Part shown: piece after piece, positions 23,075 through 33,408 of the stretch
Numbering within the stretch: the stretch's first letter is position 1
Layout: each line of letters begins with the position of its first letter
From: Leidyana gryllorum EB-2025a
Taxonomy: Eukaryota; Apicomplexa
Assembly (NCBI GenBank): GCA_048772705.1
Contig: JBLWGC010000136.1
Span: forward strand, 56,123-120,122
Length of the DNA stretch: 64,000 nucleotides
Reading direction: 5' to 3'
The notes under the pieces: model-generated
Database searches by the model: none
What the model was told of the DNA's origin: nothing
Seen by the model: the letters and a program-made list of their open reading frames with translations, nothing else
Position numbers and translations under genes: made by a program

Positions 23075-24132
23075 TTACCGGGCGACCGTAGAATCATCAC
23101 ACTTACCGGCAAGAAGGCCTGGCGAATGAACCGCAATGGTGCGGCACTGGTCAAGAATGGAGGCATCTACGCGTGGTGTTAAGGAGGCAGCGGAAAGTAT
23201 GAGCCAGTTTGTGGCGTCAGGGTCCGATACCGAGCTGCGAGAGGATCCGCCTCGGAAAGAGCGGTGATAGTGCGAAGGTAGTGCCGTCGAGGGCGAGGTG
23301 TCGTCACTTCCGGAAACGAAAGACCTGCCCGACAATTTGTGTTCCAACAATACAGCAGATTCTGTTTCTGAACCCGTCATCAAAGCCTCAGTACTTTCCC
23401 CCGCTGTGGATTTGCCTGTAGGGGTGTATGGCTTCTCTGGGTCCAATTCGAGCTCAAGCCTCCTTCGCCCCATTTGACGGGGAGGAAGGTGTGCTCGGCG
23501 ACCACCTCCAAGACGTCGTTGGTGTTGTGCCGACAAGAAAAGGGCAACGTTGGACGACTTTGGAGAGACGCGCTCCCGTAGACAGGTACCGTCAGCGCTG
23601 GATGCAGAGCTGGGCGACTGTGCTCGTTGTGGTACATCGAGGTCAACAGGAGTGAAGGAATCAGGTGCTGGGGATTGTGCAGGGGAGTTCGGCTGGTTCG
23701 AATTGGCATGTGTCCTCAGCTCGTGCTCTCCGTGCGCGAAGCGACAGAGATCTGTTTGATCTCAACATGACGACGGACTACGCAGCTTTCGCACTCACCT
23801 CCGTTACGACATTTGCCCCGATCAAAGAAGGCGCAGGGCGAAACTTTGTAGAACCTGTCAATACTGACCCGCAGTTCTTCGGGTCCGTGGGCGAACCGAC
23901 ATTCATCGCTTGTAAGAGGGCAGCGGGTCGCTGATGAAACGTGCGGGCACATTCGAGTCTTTCTGAGATTTGGGTGTGCCTCATTGTGATCCAAAGGGGC
24001 GTTGAAGCGCGGTTGCTTGTTCGGGCGATTGAAAGGAGTGCGGATGGAATGTTGTTTCATGAGTGGTGTACGCGTGGGTCGCAAGACGAAGTCCGTTGGA
24101 GGTGCTTCGGTTAATATCGGCGAGGACATCAT
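23075..24132 (-). CDS. Two-finger CCCH zinc-finger protein (probable RNA-binding)
   Basis: Tandem CCCH fingers usually bind RNA and control mRNA stability or translation. Finger 1: MCPHVSSATRCPLTSDECRF followed by AH, spacing C-x8-C-x6-C-x3-H. Finger 2 is formed across a short intron (about 23761-23808): CAFFDRGKCRNGGDLCRFAH, spacing C-x7-C-x6-C-x3-H. Each is followed by an HG.(E)EL(R) tail, typical of this subtype. The remaining 230 residues are Ser/Pro/Arg-rich and disordered-looking (SPAQSPAPDSFTPVDLDVPQ; GGGRRAHLPPRQMGRRRLEL). The start is taken at MMSSPILTEAPP. A second CCCH gene of the same subtype, with three fingers, is at 43586-44721. Confidence 0.8.
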
Positions 24133-24247
24133 AACACTCAATTGTTTTCCCTGACGTCTACTCACAAACCACACCAAATCAGTGCCCGACCCGACAAGAT
24201 GAATGAAAAAATACTGTGGTGCTGTAGCTGTGGCACACGAAAATAAA

Positions 24248-25989
24248 TCACGTCACCAATGGGGTGTATCGGGTGAATGTCCGCGTCGGACTGTAGATCG
24301 CAAAGCTAAACAAACACCCGCTCAGAGTAGCACACACGATCATTGTACCAATCCAAGCGAAAGCGATCGTTTTGAGCACTCTCCAGTTCAAGGCTTCCAA
24401 ATTGAGCCACCCTTGTCTTTGAGCACCATCTGGGACGTGACGATCCGACAAGCCTACACCAATCATGGCACCGATCGCCACGTGAGTGGTCGATAATGGG
24501 ATGCCGAAATATGAACCCACAATCATGACTGAGGCCATGGCCATTTCTATGCAGAATCCTCGTGATGGGCTAATATGCAGCAGACGGATACCAACCCTTT
24601 TGATCACTCGATGGCCCAAGAACGTGAGGCCGATACTGATGGCAGTTCCTCCCAAGATAAGAATCCATAAGGGAACAGCCGTTTGGGCCAAGAAGGTTCC
24701 TTCCTTGTAGATCGAGTATACTGAGGTGTAAGGGGCAGCTGCATTAGATACGTCATTGCTGCCGTGTACAAGGCACGCCACGGACGCGCTGATGATCTGC
24801 AATGTGGTGAAAAACGTCTCAGCTCGCGGATCAAATTGCTCTGCTCGCAACGCTAGAACCTCTGCCTGACTATCTTCGGCAAAAGCATCAGCATGCAAAT
24901 CCTTGTTCCATGGCATAGCTTCCCGTATTTGTTTCCGCAGACTGTCGCCGGGTGTGCTTGGGGTGGGCGGTGCTTGGGTACTGACGGTCGCTCCACCGGA
25001 GCTTTGGGCTGAGCTGCTAGCGTTGGAGCTGACCACTCCAGCCGCATGTTCCGCCGTGTTTTCAATTTCAATGGTAACACAGGGACTGGGCTCAGCTGCC
25101 AACTCGGCCTTGAGCAAGGCTTTGCGTGCTCGGTGGTAACAGAACGGTGCTAGACACGCGGTCAAGATCACTGTTCCTGCCAGTGCGAAAGCACTGGTTT
25201 GCCACCGATGCGCGTGTGCCCATTGAGAGAGGTAGCAAGGAGATTGGTGCACAATGCCCTCGCTTGTCAATTGTGAGCATTTAGTAGAAGCCAGTACGAC
25301 GGGATTGGAGAAGGCGAAGAAGAATGCGAAAACACCTGCGACGGCGAAAATCAAGAGCCAAAGTACTTTGAAACCGATTTGAACAGCATTAGGCCTCCGC
25401 AGCATGTAGTGCCGGGCAGCTCGGAAATAGATGGTGCCAACGACACAGGAGAGGAGTGGCGAGATGACCCAACTCAAGGTTATGCGGCCCATGTAACGCC
25501 AGTTCACCGCTTTGGGAGAAATGGCAATTCCACAGCCCAGCATTGCCCCGATGAGAGAATGTGAGGTTGAGACTGGCAAGCCAAGGAGACAGGCGAAGAT
25601 CAACCAGACAGTACCTCCCATCAGTGCGCAGAGGTTGGCCAAGAGCAAAATGTCAGGCATGTGACCAAACTGCTCTGGATCTGATGCGCAATGTAGGATG
25701 GAACAAAGGACAGTGTCCACTCACAATACACTCCCTTCCGCAGGGAGTCTGTGACAGTGGCCCCCAGGGCTACTGATCCAACAAACTCGAAGATGGCAGC
25801 TATCAAAACTGCATGTCGCAAACTGATCGACTTGGACCCGACTGACGTTCCGAAATTGTTGGACACATCGTTGGCCCCTATGCCAAATCCCAAAGCAAAG
25901 CAAAACACACCTCCCACTATCACACACCTGCGAGGAAGACAATTTGACAAGGAGAGTAATCAATCTAACCACAAATACTCATCCAGCAT
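24248..25989 (-). CDS. PiT/PHO4-type phosphate transporter, copy A
   Basis: SLC20/PHO4 family inorganic phosphate transporter, expected to import phosphate with Na+ or H+. Both inverted-repeat signatures are present: GIGANDVSNNFGTSVGSKSI near the N-terminus and HGSNDVSNAAAPYTSVYSIY in the C-terminal half, plus LPVSTSHSLIGAMLGCG and IPLSTTHVAIGAMIGVG. A large cytoplasmic loop (Ser/Thr/Pro-rich) separates the halves. A tiny first exon from ATG 25989 encodes MLDEYLW, then a roughly 40-bp intron leads to CVIVGGVFCFALGFGIG; a second intron near 25687-25730 follows LRKGVY. These give about 560 aa with about ten membrane segments. Copy B lies 311 bp upstream on the same strand. Confidence 0.93.
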
Positions 25990-26300
25990 GACCGGCTGAA
26001 TGGCTTGATAATATCCCTGCTTGGGACAGCACTAGAGAGAAATGCTAGGACACCGAGATCAGAAGGCCGGCATTTTGGGCCGGCAGCCCGCAAAGGGTCA
26101 AGAGTGGTGCACGTAAGAATGAGAACAAAGCTTATTTCTCGCGTGCACGCAAAGAATGAATTGTAGTTCGTAAGCAATCAATCTGGATTGCCACTCGAGA
26201 AAATAGCTTCCTCACTATCATTTAAGAACGAATGCAACTTGTTGCCGCTAGATGCAGTGGAAGTCAGCGCCATCGATTTGGACGGAGCTGCCGATGAGCT
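25990..26300. other. Spacer between the two phosphate transporter genes
   Basis: About 310 bp with no convincing open frame. It should hold the promoter of copy A and the 3' end of copy B. I see no obvious repeat or hairpin. Confidence 0.4.
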
Positions 26301-28176
26301 TCACCAAGTGTCCGCTCTGTCCCAGCCGGAGATGTATCGGACTTGATCGACTGGCTCCTCCTGCTGAACCACGAGGTTCACAGATGGGGAGTGAATCACG
26401 AAGGAGTAGATGGAGAATGAGAGGAATGCACAGATGACCAAGGTGCCAACCCATGCAGTCGCAATCTGACGCACAACTCTCCAGTTCAACGCAGCGAAGT
26501 TCATTCCCATCCACGTCCTCTCGGATTTGCGAACCTCTTTCCCCTCCAGCGCTGCTGTTTCTTCCTCCTCAGTAACGATTTTCTTGTCAATCAGTCCAAC
26601 ACCCAGCATTGAACCAACCACCACATGTGTCGTTGAAAGCGGCAAACCGGAAAATGACCCGACAAGCATGATAGTAGACGACGCAATCTCAATACAAAAT
26701 CCACGACTGGGGGTGACATAGAGCAACTCAATTCCAACACGGCGAATAACTCTATGCCCCAAGAACGTCAGCCCAACAGAGATAGCCATACCTCCCAACA
26801 CCAGTATCCATAGCGGCACCTGGATCGATGTATTAAACTTTCCCTGACGATATATGTCATACACGCTTGCATAGGGCGCTGCTGCATTTGCCACATCGTT
26901 GCTTCCGTGCAGGAGACAACCGAGACTTGCGCTAACGATCTGCAGCGTCTTGAAGAAAGTTTCACATCGAGGATCAAACTGTTCCGCTTGACGAGCCATT
27001 TCTGTCACCTTGCTGTCACATTGTGCCGCTTCGGTGTGTAAGTCTTGGTTCCAAGGCATCTTTTTCCGAATCTCGCCAACCTTCCCTTTGCAACCACCTG
27101 CAGCTTCATCCACGTCAATTGAAGCGATAGTCGGAGAGGTCGACGCCTTTTTGTCCTTGGGCTTGCCTTCCACCGAAGTGACCGATGATCGCGATGAAGG
27201 ACTACGTTCACTGACAGCCTTCACGTCATTGGCTGCCAACTCCAAATCTTCAGTCGCTTCTGCAGCCTCCTTCCTTATGTCGAAAGCTCTCAGCTGCTTA
27301 TTTGCTTGCCAGTACACCATCGGGCAGACTAGGACACTCAGCGCTGTACCTATGCCCAGGGCCACCAAAAGGGCCATTCCTGGCTTCACTTGCACCCATT
27401 TGTGAACTACACACGGCGCCACAAACTCTATTCCATTGTCAGTTTCCTGAGAACATCTTGTGCCCGCCAAACGCACTGGGTTCGACCACATGAAGAACAC
27501 CGAGCACACTGTGCAGGTGATCCACACAAGCAACCAAGCGGTCTTCTTCCCCCTCTCCACACTGTTGGAGCTGCGTAGAATGAAATGACGAACCAATACA
27601 TAGTATATGATCCCCACGATAGCGCTCAAAAGCGGGCTCAGAAACCAGCTGGCAACTACCGTACCCACAAAGTCCCACTTGATGGCGCTGGCAGATTGAG
27701 CGAGGCCGCAGCCAAGTAGCGCACCAACCAAACTGTGTGTGGTGGAGACGGGCAGACCCATTTTGCTGGCGGATAAGAGCCAGATCGTGCCCGAAATCAA
27801 TGCACACATGTTGGCCATCAACAACAAGTCGATTCGGCCTTCGAAAGCCTCAGGATCTGGAGACCAGTTACTGAATCTAATCAACCGATACTGTAAACAC
27901 TCACCGTATACTCCTTTTCGCACTGAGTCAGTGACGGTGGCTCCTAAAGCCACGGATCCCAGTAGCTCGAAGATAGCAGCAATGATGATGGCATTCTTCA
28001 AACTTATCGACTTAGCACCAATGGAAGTTCCAAAATTGTTCGACACATCATTGGCACCCATGCCAAACCCGAGGGTGAAGCAGAAGAAGGCACCCAGGAT
28101 CACGCACCTGAGTCCAGTGTCTCCAAACGGTACATTGTAGCAACTCTCACCATAAGTAGTCCGACAAAGGGGCCAT
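26301..28176 (-). CDS. PiT/PHO4-type phosphate transporter, copy B
   Basis: Paralogue of copy A, about 595 aa. Signatures: GMGANDVSNNFGTSIGAKSI, LPVSTTHSLVGALLGCG, HGSNDVANAAAPYASVYDIY and LPLSTTHVVVGSMLGVG. The first exon from ATG 28176 encodes MAPLSDYLW and is joined through a roughly 45-bp intron to CVILGAFFCFTLGFGMG; a second intron after VRKGVY (about 27857-27903) matches the position in copy A. The cytoplasmic loop is longer and more charged than in copy A (SERSPSSRSSVTSVEG; KPKDKKASTSPT), and an extra EEEETAALEGKEVRKSERT insert sits before the last two membrane segments. The C-terminus extends beyond the last segment. Both signature motifs look intact in each copy. Confidence 0.94.
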
Positions 28177-28490
28177 AGGACGCTGATTGTACAACGCTGA
28201 TCTAGAGTGAAAAATTTGTCGGTTCCCAGATCGCAACCTGGGCTATGGTGTCGTGTCTTAATGATGTCGTTGCCTATCTATTCCTAGCCGAGGTCAGGCA
28301 TGGAGCCTGCCCCCGTTGATAAAACAGCACATTCAGCCTCGTCTCCGACTTCCACTGTGACTAAGCTGGGTGCGTACCTGCGAGAAGTCGTGATGGGCTG
28401 CGGAATTGTCTCACAGGATCTCGAGAATTTGCGCCTTGGACACTAGGGGATCTTCCTCGGACCCTGCTGTGCACAATGCTTCCATTGCTG
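28177..28490. other. Intergenic, no gene seen
   Basis: About 310 bp upstream of transporter B and downstream of the EB1 stop, both on the minus strand. No recognisable open frame or repeat. Confidence 0.4.
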
Positions 28491-29406
28491 TCAACTTGTC
28501 TGCACAGATTTGTGATTGTCATCTTGGTCATCCGATTGTTGCTTACTCAAATAGAAATCCCGGGTATTGGTCGCATCAGTGAAAGCCTCTTGCAGCTCCT
28601 TCAATTTGTTCTCCAGATCACGCAGACTGCGATCGAGATATAGAACTTTCTCTGTTGCAGGGCCTGATCCAGCATCCGACAACTGGGCGGATCCTGTGCG
28701 TCGCTCCTCTTTCTTCATTGGACCACCACCAGCATTCGGCATTCCCCCCTTCCGCACTGGAGCTCCCCGCCCGCGGTCTCGATTCGAGCCAAGTCTGTTG
28801 TGCGCGAGAGGGGGCGCTGGGACGGGGTTATTCGCCTGACAACATGATAACGCCATTAGAGACTTTAGGTCCGAAGGTACCATTGCATTCCCCGGCTCAG
28901 CCCAGGCAGGGAGTGGACCAATACCCAACAGTCTTCTCTCCCAAGCTTTGTACTCGGTTTTGCGCGCGTCCACCCTGAACAGCTCTCTGATTGCCAATCG
29001 ATGCCAAACAATATACCTCTCATGTATCATTTTCATCCACTGAAGGAACTCCAGATTATCTTGCAGGCGGCCCTTCGCCAGCTTTTCCATATCAAATCTC
29101 TGGCGGCCCCATGTGAGTAGTCATGTGCCTTCTTACTCTGGATAGCTTGCATTTTTCGAAGACCTCTTGGAGCAATTTGTAGTTCTTAGTTATCTCATAC
29201 TCTAGAGTGGCCGCCCAATGCACCCGAGACATATTCACCCGATTGGGGAAGATCTTATCGAAGATCTGCAGGTACATAGCACCGTTACCACATTGTTCAA
29301 TCTTTGTGAAGCTGCAGTCAAACTCTTTGTTTAGCCACTCAATCAGTTGTCCACGGGGTACGAAGAAAGCATTGTCAGAAGGGCCAACAGTATTAACACT
29401 GTCCAT
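28491..29406 (-). CDS. EB1-family microtubule plus-end binding protein
   Basis: EB1 (MAPRE) proteins track growing microtubule plus ends. Two exons, 29406-29137 and 29099-28491, join through a 37-bp intron to about 292 aa. The N-terminal calponin-homology domain is clear: RGQLIEWLNKEFDCSFTKIE, CGNGAMYLQIFDKIFPNRVN, then across the intron KLAKGRLQDNLEFLQWMKM. A basic Pro/Gly-rich linker follows, then the dimerising coiled coil with the EB1 signature (LYLDRSLRDLENKLKELQEA then TRDFYLSKQQ). The C-terminus lacks the EEY/F tail of animal EB1. The first in-frame ATG gives MDSVNTVGPSDNAF and lies 23 bp from the divergent ZNHIT1-like start. Confidence 0.9.
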
Positions 29407-29429
29407 TTTCAAGTCCAAAAGAATTTGAG
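29407..29429. promoter_or_regulatory. 23-bp divergent spacer between EB1 and ZNHIT1-like starts
   Basis: The start codons of two well-identified genes on opposite strands are separated by only 23 bp, the tightest divergent pair in the window. The plus-strand side ends in tttgag before the ATG, which could act as a splice acceptor. Promoters and 5' leaders must overlap the neighbour's coding sequence. Confidence 0.55.
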
Positions 29430-29858
29430 ATGCGCCGGGGGCGTGGTGCGAAACCAACTCGGCGCAAGGGGAGTGCTACGGACGAGGACGACCTAGGTAA
29501 GAGGTGCGTTGGACTCAGCAGCAAATGACTTTTCAGGTCCTACAAGTAAAAGATATGAGAATCTGGACATCGCTTTAGCTCTGGCTGAAGACATGCATGA
29601 TCCCACCAAGTGAGTCAATCATCATCCTACTACTTCCTAAACATTCTTCCTCGCAGGCCAATGCCCTATCTCGCCCTCACGGAGGGCCCAGCAGTGTGCA
29701 ACCCGCCCCTCCTATGCATTGTATGTGCCTGCCCGGCTCAGTATAGATGTCCTAGATGCGCCACCATGCGACCTGTCCCACAGCAAAGACTGCTGTGCAG
29801 CCAGAAATGCTGGAATCTCCATCAAGTGGCCGATTGTGGCAAGTCAAAATTGTTGTAG
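29430..29858 (+). CDS. ZNHIT1: ZNHIT1-like HIT zinc-finger protein (SWR1/SRCAP subunit)
   Basis: ZNHIT1 (yeast Vps71/Swc6) is a subunit of the chromatin remodeller that deposits histone H2A.Z. Three short exons joined by 38- and about 48-bp introns give about 113 aa: a basic start MRRGRGAKPTRRKGSA, an acidic hinge, ENLDIALALAEDMHDP, then YLALTEGPAVCNPPLLC leading into the HIT finger with paired cysteines CIVC, CPRC, a CSQKC pair and a final H...C (LHQVADCGK). The ppr/lC.vC...a.Y.C..C pattern before the finger favours ZNHIT1 over other HIT proteins. The protein is shorter than animal ZNHIT1 (about 154 aa) in its N-terminal half. The M1 aminopeptidase gene starts 49 bp downstream. Confidence 0.72.
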
Positions 29859-29907
29859 TGCGACGGCAAAGACACCTTAGTGTATTAAAATATATTAGGC
29901 GGACACC

Positions 29908-32900
29908 ATGAGACCGCACCACTTGCTCGCTCTCTTCGCTATAGCACTCGGGGGAGGATGGGCTCTGCCCCCTTCTTGTGGAGAGGAGTCATGTCCCATC
30001 GCAAGGATTCCGATGTGTCGCGAGTCTGAACAGGATGGCTCCAAGAAGGTGGTGCTGACGAAACGGCAGGACTATCGGCCACTGAATTATGTAATGCCCC
30101 ATGTCGAGTTGATGTTCGAGCTGGGGGCGGATACGACTACCGTCTACAGCAAGTTGACCATATCACGACCGGAGGACGCAAGTGGTCCAATTGTACTCTA
30201 CGGATCAAACGAGCTGGAGCTTCTCTCTTTGTCGATCGACGACGAACACAAAGTGAACCTCCTTCCTGTGCTGGAGGAAAAAGAGAGTGAAGCAATCTGT
30301 CTGAATGGGACTGATCATTCGTTGGTGATCGTTCCCGATCCCTCACTCTTCCCGCCATCGTCCGATCCTAAAGCTTTCGATTTGTACATGATAGTTCGAA
30401 TTCATCCAAATCGTAATACTCATCTATTTGGTTTGTATGAAAGCGATGGTTTGTTGGTTACTCAGAATGAGGCTCAAGGATTCCGTCATATAACGTATTT
30501 CCCCGATCGTCCAGACGTACTCGCTACCTTCCATGTGACCCTGAAAGCTGATAAAAACCAATATCCCGTGTTGCTGAGTAATGGAGACCTGATCAGCTAC
30601 GAGGCCGAGAAGGAAGGATCACAGCACATGGCAACTTTCTACGACCCCCACCCCAAGCCGAGCTATCTCTTCGCTTTGGTGGCTGGCGAACTGAATAAAG
30701 TTGAGTCTGATTTTGTCATTCAGCGGCCATGTGAAGAGGCGGTGCAAGCCTTTTATGATCTCGAGAGCGTGGGAGAAGCTCAAACGAAGGCTGCCCACCT
30801 GATGCGATACTGTGATTCGTTCCCTCAAGCGGACGATCTGCAACCCAAGACCGTTAAGCTGGAAGTTTGGGGCAAACCTGGACGAGAGAGCAAGTTGACT
30901 TGGTCACTGGAGTCGATCAAGAAGGCTATGCTGTACGATGAGATAGTTTTCGGCCGTTATTACGATTTAGAGACCTTCCATGTCGTGAGTACACGAGATT
31001 TCAATGCAGGAGCCATGGAGAACAAGGGGCTCAACATCTTTAATGCCGCGCTCGTCGAAGCTGACGAGTCATTGACAACCGACGCACAGTTTATTAGAAT
31101 TCAAGGAGTCATCGCACATGAATACTTCCACAACTGGAGTGGCGATCGTGTCACCTGCAGAGACTGGTTCCAGCTCTCTCTCAAAGAAGGTTTCACGGTG
31201 TACAGAGATCAGTTATTCACCCAAGATGCTTTCAACACGTCGAGCAAACGTATCGAAGATGTCAAATTCCTGACTGATGTGCAATTCCGCGAAGACGGCG
31301 GTCCCTTACGTCACCCCATCAGACCCGAAACCTATGCGAGCATCGAGAACTTTTACACTGTCACTGTTTACGAGAAAGGAGCCGAAGTCGTGCGGATGTA
31401 CAACACCTTGTTGGGATGGGAGACTTTCCGGCAAGGCACAGACTACTACTTCTCGCAGTACGACGGCAAAGCAGCAACCTGTGATGATTTCCTTTCGAGT
31501 ATGGAACACGTCAGTGGGAAAGATCTTTCCCAATTCGCTCGCTGGTACAACAGTAGTGGCACACCTGTTGTCACGGTGCTCGATTTCCAGTACGAGGGGA
31601 GTACTGTTACTCTGAAACTAAAGCAAGAAGTGCCGAATGGGGGCCCCTTACTCATCCCTCTGGTCATTGGGTGGTTGGGCGCTACCGAGACTACTGATGT
31701 GGCTGAGACTGTGATTGTGGAAATGAGCGAGGCAACGCAGACTTTCACTTTCGACAATATCGACAAGGTGCCGATTCCGGCTATTAATCGCGGATTCAGT
31801 GCCCCCATAATCGTCAAACCGTACCTGAATCGCACTCAGCTCCTTCACCAGGCTCAACACGATAGCTGTGGATATATTAGATGGGCGGCAACTCAATCCA
31901 TAATGCGCGATGCAATAGTCCATCAAGCAAATGCACAGACAGCATCGACTTCGGTCGAGCATGAAGAACTGACATCGATCCTCGCCACGGTACTACAGAA
32001 GTTTTTGGATGACGACAGTGGGGATCTACTCTCTGTCAGTCATCAAATCAAATTCCCGTTATTGGCCACCTTTGAAAGATCCTTTGATCCTTTTGACCCA
32101 ATCGTGGTTTTCGAGGCTATTGAATCTGTTCGGTAAGAGGCTTTTCACAAAAGGAGACCCTCTGCATCCACGTCCTAGGCTCGCTGTGGTAGAGAAGCTG
32201 CGGGATTTGCTCTGGGAAGCATATGACCGCACTGTTGCCCTGCTGTCCGAGTTCCCAGACTACCAGATCAGCACCAGACAAGTTGGTGTGCGCAGTCTCA
32301 AGAACTCCCTTATTGCCCTCCTTGCGGCTGACAAATCAGACACCAAGACCGAAGAAACCATTCTGCGCCAACTGGAGCACGCGTATGTGGAGAACGAGGC
32401 CGCAGCCGCTCTCTTCATCGGCATCAACTATCCTCCGTCTGACATGCGGAACATCTTGATCGAATCTTACCGCGAGAGAGCGGGCACAGAAGATCTTCTG
32501 ATCAACAGATGGCTGTCAGCGCAAGCCTCGAGCTCTGCGTCGGATACATTGGCTAATGTCCAGCGTCTCGCAAAACTTGATCTGTACAAAGAGAGCAGAA
32601 CTCCGAATCGCATTCGTGCTCTCCTTGGTGCCTTTGCAGCAAACACCCTTCGATTGAACAGTCCGAATGGTAGCGGATACGAGTTCGTCGTGGATGAAAT
32701 CATCAGAATCGACAAGTTTAACTCCAAAGTTGCCGCTCGGGTGGCCAGCGCGCTGACGCACTGGGGAAGGTAAGTCACCACACGTCACATGCTGCCCCAT
32801 CGGTTCCTAAGATTACCCAACGACCGGAAGGTGTTCATCCGAGCCGCACTACGGAGACTTCTTGCCACCCAGGAATTGTCGACTCAAACCCGCGAGATAG

Positions 32901-32956
32901 TCACCAAAGCTTTGCGGGCGGATGAGGCTGTACGAGAGAACCCTGACCTTTCATAA
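29908..32956 (+). CDS. Secreted M1 aminopeptidase, PepN type
   Basis: Zinc aminopeptidase of family M1. Exons 29908-32132, 32179-32769 and 32812-32956 give about 986 aa. A signal peptide is likely (MRPHHLLALFAIALGGGWA). The active site is complete: the GAMENKGLNIFN exopeptidase motif, HEYFHNWSGDRVTCRDWFQL (HExxH zinc motif) with the third ligand in LKEGFTVYRDQLF, and a conserved Tyr region (YTVTVYEKGAEVVRMYNTLL). HNW.GdRVTCRDWFQLSLKEG is characteristic of the bacterial PepN and apicomplexan A-M1 subgroup rather than animal aminopeptidase N. The C-terminal helical domain is present. Role: peptide digestion in a secretory, vacuolar or extracellular compartment. The next ATG is 5 bp past the stop codon. 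Confidence 0.95.
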
Positions 32957-32961
32957 AAAAA

Positions 32962-33387
32962 ATGTCTTGGCATCGAGGGGTTGTGTTGTTGAATGAGAAC
33001 CAGTTGGTGCTGGAGGAGGAGGCCAATCTTCTAGAGTCGTTGAGGGCCACCTCCACATCCGAACTCGCGCAAACCAGTGTGCGAAACCGGAATGTAGATG
33101 AAAAGGTCTGGTACGAGGGCCCGGCAGTGCCTGTAGCCGACTCCTTGGAGTGGTGCTTGACAAGGTCCACCCTTCATTACTGTTTCTTGAAAGACAATGG
33201 TCTTCATCAGATCGCCAATAGAAGCATACAACCAACATCACATACTCGCGGGGACGAAATCAGCATAGTGTCTCCCAAAAACACACTACGCTCAGTGGAG
33301 GTTACAAATGACCGACTCATTAGTGTTGTAGCAGAAGAGCCCAAGGGTGCTAATTGGGGAGCAACACTATTGCAACTCAATTGGTGA
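32962..33387 (+). CDS. Small hypothetical protein, 141 aa
   Basis: Single-exon ORF opening MSWHRGVVLLNENQLVLEEE and closing ...GANWGATLLQLNW. No signal peptide, membrane segment or domain I recognise. It begins 5 bp after the M1 peptidase stop and ends 21 bp before the glycosyltransferase start, all on one strand. The opposite strand also has an open frame here (33241-32951), but it lacks good composition. I prefer the plus frame because of the ATG, length and fit between neighbours. Confidence 0.5.
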   Translation: MSWHRGVVLLNENQLVLEEEANLLESLRATSTSELAQTSVRNRNVDEKVWYEGPAVPVADSLEWCLTRSTLHYCFLKDNGLHQIANRSIQPTSHTRGDEISIVSPKNTLRSVEVTNDRLISVVAEEPKGANWGATLLQLNW

Positions 33388-33408
33388 ATATTCCGGTGGA
33401 TTTTCGAG

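Noticed and set aside
32901-33241. Minus-strand frames opposite the 141-codon ORF
   Set aside because: No family match and no natural start or splice chain; the plus-strand frame fits neatly between its neighbours.
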